A stretch of 64,000 bases of DNA from NCBI RefSeq assembly GCF_039969785.1, contig NZ_JBDVNC010000007.1, forward strand, positions 1 through 64,000. Direction: 5' to 3'. The notes under the pieces are model-generated. The model was not told the DNA's origin. It searched no databases and saw nothing but the letters and a program-made list of their open reading frames with translations. Both the position numbers and the translations under genes were made by a program. The stretch comes from Shimia sp039969785. Its GTDB lineage: Bacteria; Pseudomonadota; Alphaproteobacteria; Rhodobacterales; Rhodobacteraceae. This document shows positions 59,722 to 64,000 of this stretch, in pieces; within the stretch, counting starts at the first letter, position 1, and the number at the start of each line of letters is the position of its first letter.

Positions 59722-60147
59722 CTAGGTTGCTTGCTCCAGCCACTGAACTGCTTTTTCACGAACATCTTGGGGAATTTCTGCCGCTCTACGCGTCTCGAGG
59801 CTCAACATCACACATTTGAATACTGTCTCGAATGCAACCGCGTCACCCTCAGCCCGTATCAGGCGATGTCTGAAAGTCATCGATTTAGAACCAATTTCAA
59901 TGATTGAGGTCTCCAACCTTATCGCATCACCTGCCGACATTTCAGCGCGGAAGTCGCTTTGGGCATTGACCACTGCGAATGAGAGCCGTCGGCCATTGCG
60001 CATATCATTTGCTGTCAGCCCCATCTCTGACTGGATCGCGAAAACCCCATCTGAACAGGCGGCGAAATACCGGGAGACGTTCATGTGGCCAAGAAAATCG
60101 CAATCGGATGGATCGACCACAGAACGAAATGAAGTCATAGCAGGCAT
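59722..60147 (-). CDS. Acyl-CoA thioesterase, hotdog fold
   Basis: A 141-residue hotdog-fold thioesterase of the 4-hydroxybenzoyl-CoA thioesterase type. Start at 60147 (MPAMTSFRSVV), 7 bases after AAGGAGT; ATG at 60153 is too close to that site. The catalytic helix is DPSDCDFLGHMNVSRYFAACSDGVFA (D-x-x-GHMN). Substrate is unknown. Isolated gene in a mobile neighbourhood. Confidence 0.82.
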   Translation of the reverse strand: MPAMTSFRSVVDPSDCDFLGHMNVSRYFAACSDGVFAIQSEMGLTANDMRNGRRLSFAVVNAQSDFRAEMSAGDAIRLETSIIEIGSKSMTFRHRLIRAEGDAVAFETVFKCVMLSLETRRAAEIPQDVREKAVQWLEQAT

Positions 60148-60249
60148 CGTCATACTCCTTGTTCTAGTCCGGGAGCATATATCCAAGACTGCATCCAATC
60201 AAAGTCCGCTTCAGGCGGCGGTTTCAACGGGTCGACGCAATCCTGTTAT

Positions 60250-60453
60250 CCGCAAAAAGACGCCTACATGACATCGTTCATCCAAAGGCGGAAAGTCGAA
60301 ATGCTCTTCGCTCATCTGAAGCGATATATTGGCGTGCCGATGATGCGACTTCGAGGACCCAAAGGCGCATACGAACAGTTCCAGCTCGCAGCCACAGCTC
60401 AAAACCTTCGCAAACTCGCAAAACTGGCTCCGCAACCAGAACCAACAGGCTGA
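60250..60453 (+). pseudogene. C-terminal remnant of an IS1182-type transposase
   Basis: The plus strand encodes RRKVEMLFAHLKRYIGVPMMRLRGPKGAYEQFQLAATAQNLRKLAKL, a close match to the end of IS1182-family DDE transposases (RKKVEMLFAHLKR---L--LRLRG--GA-DEF-LAA-AQNLRK-AKL). Only about 65 residues remain; the catalytic core is gone. Confidence 0.82.
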
Positions 60454-60496
60454 GAGGAATGGACCAGCTGCTTTGGGCTTCGCCCATCGGCAGCTC

Positions 60497-61177
60497 TTAC
60501 CACTCCGAGATTCGGACGTTCCGAAATGATACAGAGACGTTGTCTGTATCCAGTATATCCATGCCACCAAACAGACCGTATCTGAACTGAATCTCACCAC
60601 CTTCGGCCAAATTGGGTCGGCCAGTTGTATTGATGATCACCTCACCATCGCACTCAACCACGAACACGCCGGGCGTTTTATCTTTGAGGGATTTGCGCGG
60701 CGTCGAATCGTACAGGATCCGCACGGAAACACTATGCCAGTCGCCAAAATCTCCAGCAGAGATGCATTCTTTCGCTCGGAAGGTGTAGCCATCATTGTTC
60801 AGCTCGAAACCATACAGCATATCGGCGCCAGTTTCGAATTGGCCTACGGTTAATCGTGCGTTGTTTGCATTGTAGCTGAAGTCCTCCGGGATGTAGATCT
60901 CCCACTCGTATAAGCGCCGATCTCCGGCGCCTGACGTCGATGTTTCGTAATACTCGATCCTGTTTCGGGAGCGTCCGCAATCGGAGGTTTTTTTCTGCAA
61001 TTCGGCAGAAAAGTATTCATGGTCGCTGCACTCGCCGGGAAGAAGCTGGAACGTCTCACTTCCGTCGGCATGGCGAACGGGTGCATCCTTACGCGGAGCG
61101 GTAAGGTCAAAACTCGTGGCAAAAGCCGGGTTGGCCAAAAGCAATGCAACTGAAATAGCGAGAGTACGTGACGGCAT
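60497..61177 (-). CDS. Secreted polysaccharide-lyase-like protein
   Basis: A 226-residue precursor. From the ATG at 61177 (AAAGGAG ribosome site) the first 19 or so residues form a signal peptide (MPSRTLAISVALLLANPAFA). The mature part has the pattern of a jelly-roll polysaccharide lyase of the heparin lyase I/PL20 type: RSRNRIEYYETS, RRLYEWEIYIPEDFSY, VGQFETGAD, and PGVFVVECDGEVI. This would cleave uronate polymers by beta-elimination. Substrate cannot be set from sequence; it could also be a non-catalytic binding domain. Divergent from a membrane regulator. Confidence 0.7.
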   Translation of the reverse strand: MPSRTLAISVALLLANPAFATSFDLTAPRKDAPVRHADGSETFQLLPGECSDHEYFSAELQKKTSDCGRSRNRIEYYETSTSGAGDRRLYEWEIYIPEDFSYNANNARLTVGQFETGADMLYGFELNNDGYTFRAKECISAGDFGDWHSVSVRILYDSTPRKSLKDKTPGVFVVECDGEVIINTTGRPNLAEGGEIQFRYGLFGGMDILDTDNVSVSFRNVRISEW

Positions 61178-61343
61178 GGCTCCTTTCGCAGTTCCGATCA
61201 GTAGAATGCTCGCAATTCTCTTTAAGCGTTTCATCAAGTATCCTCCATATTGGGAGCGGACGGTTCCTCCGGTTGCCGAAGAGCTACTGTCGGAGAAGTC
61301 GGTTTAGCGGCCCTTGGTGATGGTCGAATGGGAGAGCCAGAGG

Positions 61344-62972
61344 ATGCCTTTTGGCAAACGAAATAACTTGAAATCTTTTGAAATCCGTCTCGGAACCGTT
61401 ACCCTGGATAGCGCGTCAGGACGAGTCTTCGACGGCGCGGGAGGCGAGCTCGATCTGCGCCATCAATCGCGTGAAGTCTTATCGGTTCTTGCCGGGGCAC
61501 CTGGTCGCACAATCACCCGAGAGGTTTTGATTGACCGTATCTGGTCTGGCAGGGAAGTCTCGCCGGACAGCGTGGCGCAGTGCATCGCTGAGATTCGGCG
61601 GGTGCTAGGTGATGTGGAGAAAACCATCGTCGAGACTGTGCCGCGTGAGGGCTACCGACTGGTTCTGCCCCATCCAATTAGCGAGCCTCGGCATTGGTGG
61701 AATAAGCTCGGTCCTGCACTGGTTCTAGCCTCCCTGTTGCTCGCCGCTCTTGTCGTTGCATTTGCCCTGACCCGCCCCGGCACATTGAACGACGCGCCGG
61801 TAGTCGCGGTCTTGCCGTTCGAAGATTTCAGCAACCCGCCTCACCAAGGTTTCCTGAGCGACGCGATAAGCGAAGGCATTACAACTGCACTAGCTCTGTA
61901 TCCGCAGATGGATGTAGTTTCGCGTCGTTCAAGTTTTCAGTTCCGCAATTCTCCAGAAGGCATCGCCGAGATATCCAAGGCACTTGGGGCAGACTTTGTT
62001 CTTGAGGGCAGCCAACAATACGACGGTTCGCGCATTAGAATCACGGCCCAGTTGATCGATGGAGTCACGGAGGCGCATATCTGGGCAGGCGAGATCGACG
62101 CTCCACTGGGTGCTATGCTTGAATCAAACAGCGAGATCAGCAGAAAAATTGCAGCAGCAGTTGGAACCAGTGTGATCGATACAGCTGAAGCGAGTATGAC
62201 TGCTGGCGATGTCAGTGCGCTAATGATCTCAAATGCAGCGCAAAGCAGGATTATGCGAAATTTCACCCGCGAAAACCTGTTAAAGAATATTGAAGAACAG
62301 GAACAGTCCATGATGGAATATCCGAATTCCGCGTGGGGATTTCTGGGACAGGCTTTGTCGTTACGTATCGGGCTCCACTACGGCTGGATCGACGGCGATG
62401 AAGCCGCACTCCGTGACCGAATGATCAGTCTTGCTCGCCGAGGCGTCGAACTCGATCCTAATAATTTCATGGCCTACCATGCGCTCGGGCGAGCTCTGAT
62501 GTTCAATGGCAAAGTGAAAGACGCAACACACGCCTTTCAGCGCGGCATCGAATTGAACCCTTCGTCCACCATCGTTGGAAACGGGCTTGCGGTGTCGCTG
62601 ATATACTTGGGAAAAACGGATGAAGCCTTGGAGATAATTGACAAGCTGGAGCGCATTGATCCTCTCAAACACTTTGACCTGCAATGGAACAAGGCATGGG
62701 CGTTGTGGCAGAATGGAGAATGCGACGCTGCTCTAGACGCTTTCAAGTCAGCACCCTCAATGCCGACCGCAGCCAACAAACTACTTGCGGCCATCCACTA
62801 CTGCATTGGCGACGAGGACGATGCGGCCAAGGCCATGGCCGACTATCTCTCAGAGAACCCTGACTGGTCCGTTTCGAGGGTGAGGGAAATGGAAGCCAAA
62901 ATGTGGACCGCCCCTGGCGCTCTGGATCGTTGGGTGGTCGCTATGGAAAGGGCCGGGATGCCTCAGAAGTGA
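61344..62972 (+). CDS. CadC-like membrane regulator with TolB-like and TPR regions
   Basis: A 542-residue protein. Start at 61344 (GGGAG upstream); 61320 is an alternative. Residues about 10-105 are an OmpR/PhoB-type winged helix (FEIRLGTVTLDSASGRVFDG...LRHQSREVLSVLAGAPGRTITREVLIDRIW...VAQCIAEIRRVLGD). A membrane helix follows (LVLASLLLAALVVAFAL), then a TolB N-terminal-like domain (VAVLPFEDFSNPPHQGFLSDAISEGITTALA) and TPR-like repeats. This resembles CadC/adenylate-cyclase-type sensors. It is divergent from the lyase-like gene and is a candidate sensor for its substrate. Confidence 0.82.
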   Translation: MPFGKRNNLKSFEIRLGTVTLDSASGRVFDGAGGELDLRHQSREVLSVLAGAPGRTITREVLIDRIWSGREVSPDSVAQCIAEIRRVLGDVEKTIVETVPREGYRLVLPHPISEPRHWWNKLGPALVLASLLLAALVVAFALTRPGTLNDAPVVAVLPFEDFSNPPHQGFLSDAISEGITTALALYPQMDVVSRRSSFQFRNSPEGIAEISKALGADFVLEGSQQYDGSRIRITAQLIDGVTEAHIWAGEIDAPLGAMLESNSEISRKIAAAVGTSVIDTAEASMTAGDVSALMISNAAQSRIMRNFTRENLLKNIEEQEQSMMEYPNSAWGFLGQALSLRIGLHYGWIDGDEAALRDRMISLARRGVELDPNNFMAYHALGRALMFNGKVKDATHAFQRGIELNPSSTIVGNGLAVSLIYLGKTDEALEIIDKLERIDPLKHFDLQWNKAWALWQNGECDAALDAFKSAPSMPTAANKLLAAIHYCIGDEDDAAKAMADYLSENPDWSVSRVREMEAKMWTAPGALDRWVVAMERAGMPQK

Positions 62973-63078
62973 TCGTGTCTCGCGATCACGACAACATTCA
63001 TTATGCAAGCGCGGGCGGAGCTCAGGGTGGCTATTAACTGCCACGCGGCGCCTCGGGTTCAAATTAGGGCTCGCTTTG

Positions 63079-63114
63079 GGCTCTTCGCGGTCGTTAGATC
63101 GCGTGCAGCATGTT
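63079..63114. repeat. Dispersed repeat A, copy 2
   Basis: 36 bases, 31 identical to 53141-53176. It lies in the 250-base noncoding gap between the regulator and the HupE-like gene; no gene was seen in that gap. Confidence 0.75.
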
Positions 63115-63223
63115 TATTTTCTATGTCGCCCAGCTAGTTCAAGGACGGCCCTGACCCGACCTTCATAACCTTCCAATCCAACGGCAGCTTTGTGAGCAAA
63201 TTGAAGGCCCCCTAAAATTAAGT

Positions 63224-64000
63224 TCATCCCACGTTTTCAACAATCAATCCAATGCGCTCAACTGTCCATATGGTCGCGACTACAATGCAGCCTGCCGCCG
63301 TTCCGCTCTGAGCCACACGCCAGATCGTGAAGTTTGTGTGACGTAGGAGCCGGAAAAATGGCCAGACGGCTAAAACGATCGCAAGCTGACCGAGCTCGAC
63401 ACCAATATTGAAGGCCAGAAGGCTTTGCCAGATATTGGGCGAGGTGACTTGCAGTATGTTCTGTAGAACAAAGGAAAATCCCAAGCCATGCAGGAGTCCG
63501 ATAGCGCAGGTGACAACAAAAGTGGACCTCTCGTTTTCGCCGCGCACGCGCGATGGCCGGATGGCAATCGCGCCCGCATAGATGATGGAAAGCGCGATTC
63601 CGGCCTCTATTGCGGGCACAAACCACGCACCGGATGGGACAAAGCCGAAAAACCCAACTGCAAGCGTCACACTATGCCCCAGCGTAAAGCCCGTTACGCG
63701 CCACAAAAGGCTCCTCAGACGTGCAGCACCGACAACAAGGCAAACAATAAACAGAACATGATCAAGGCCTTCCAGGATATGTCGGACACCCTCAAGGATG
63801 AATGTGCCGACAGCAGAAAGCGAGGATCGCGATATTTCAACAGGCTCCAGCATCAGGCCGCGTGAGCGAAAAACTTTCGCGCCGCCGGGGCCGTAATCAA
63901 GAATTAGATTGGCCGTAAACTCCTGATCAGGCAGTCCCGGGTTCAAGTTGCTCGAGACCGTATATGACCGCACAGGTGTCCCTGTGTCGTAGCGCAGGAC
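63224..64000 (-). CDS. HupE/UreJ-type membrane protein, incomplete at right edge
   Basis: The frame is open up to the right edge, so the N-terminus is missing; 258 residues are visible. After a soluble beta-rich part (VSSNLNPGLPDQEFTANLILDYG) there are six or so membrane helices. Motifs GVRHILEGLDHVLFIVCLV, TGFTLGHSVTLA, EAGIALSIIYAG and GLLHGLGFSF are the conserved His/Asp/Glu-bearing helices of the HupE/UreJ_2 family, implicated in nickel or cobalt uptake. Metal specificity cannot be decided. No hydrogenase or urease genes are in view. Confidence 0.8.
   Translation of the reverse strand, partial: VLRYDTGTPVRSYTVSSNLNPGLPDQEFTANLILDYGPGGAKVFRSRGLMLEPVEISRSSLSAVGTFILEGVRHILEGLDHVLFIVCLVVGAARLRSLLWRVTGFTLGHSVTLAVGFFGFVPSGAWFVPAIEAGIALSIIYAGAIAIRPSRVRGENERSTFVVTCAIGLLHGLGFSFVLQNILQVTSPNIWQSLLAFNIGVELGQLAIVLAVWPFFRLLRHTNFTIWRVAQSGTAAGCIVVATIWTVERIGLIVENVG

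Noticed and set aside
1..64000. CRISPR arrays, tRNA or rRNA genes
   Set aside because: No regularly spaced direct repeats and no tRNA-like cloverleaf or rRNA sequence was noticed on reading; a covariance-model search would be decisive.

Overview
The window looks like chromosomal DNA of a marine alphaproteobacterium of the Roseobacter group (Rhodobacteraceae). I infer this from family make-up (a DUF6525 protein, the small two-helix protein often mislabelled CTP synthetase, NMT1-type and TRAP transporters), an Entner-Doudoroff operon, GC-rich codon use, and an IS30 element and dispersed intergenic repeats of a kind I associate with roseobacters. No rRNA, tRNA or CRISPR array was recognised.

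Layout. 1-636: the end of an IS30 element running off the left edge, a broken copy of the nadK 3' end, and a DUF6525 gene. 815-5148: zinT with a Zur-type palindrome, nadK, glyA, and a GcvA-like LysR regulator. 5202-6947: a tetR-pspA-yiaA unit with four copies of a TGAAC-N3-GTTCA palindrome. 7148-10587: a YcaQ-type glycosylase, an alpha/beta hydrolase and small envelope proteins. 10741-14882: a response regulator, FIST sensor and hybrid histidine kinase operon resembling NosP/NahK nitric oxide signalling. 15043-16328: DUF4202 and CbiX-like genes. 16325-22483: a LacI regulator divergent from gap-zwf-edd-eda. 22472-25760: oxyR divergent from katG. 25849-32060: a complete-looking thiCOSGEFD operon behind a TPP riboswitch. 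32336-35866: an arylsulfatase and a divergent membrane regulator with TPR-like repeats.

35975-44979 is a carbohydrate-type catabolic island: a LacI regulator, a five-gene SBP_bac_5 ABC transporter, an aldo/keto reductase and an IolG-like dehydrogenase. It ends in a graveyard of mobile DNA (frameshifted IS3 orfB, C-terminus of a serine recombinase). 45891-53007 is a second island: leftward haloacetate-dehalogenase-like hydrolase, leuC2, leuD2 and lysR, divergent from a TRAP transporter dctPQM, with a perfect 8-bp-arm palindrome between them. I regard this as the best candidate for an undescribed pathway: uptake of a carboxylate, an aconitase-fold hydratase, and an enzyme carrying the complete fluoroacetate-dehalogenase catalytic set. 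53505-58763 is a third island: adenine deaminase with an NMT1-type ABC transporter, divergent from a GntR regulator.

From 58942 to the right edge the DNA is patchy: a short tyrosine recombinase, a thioesterase, an IS1182-type remnant, a secreted polysaccharide-lyase-like protein divergent from a CadC-like membrane regulator, and an incomplete HupE/UreJ-type membrane protein. The two short intergenic repeats flank these accessory blocks, consistent with modular insertion. Starts were moved downstream of the longest reading frame where a ribosome binding site or a signal peptide supported it.
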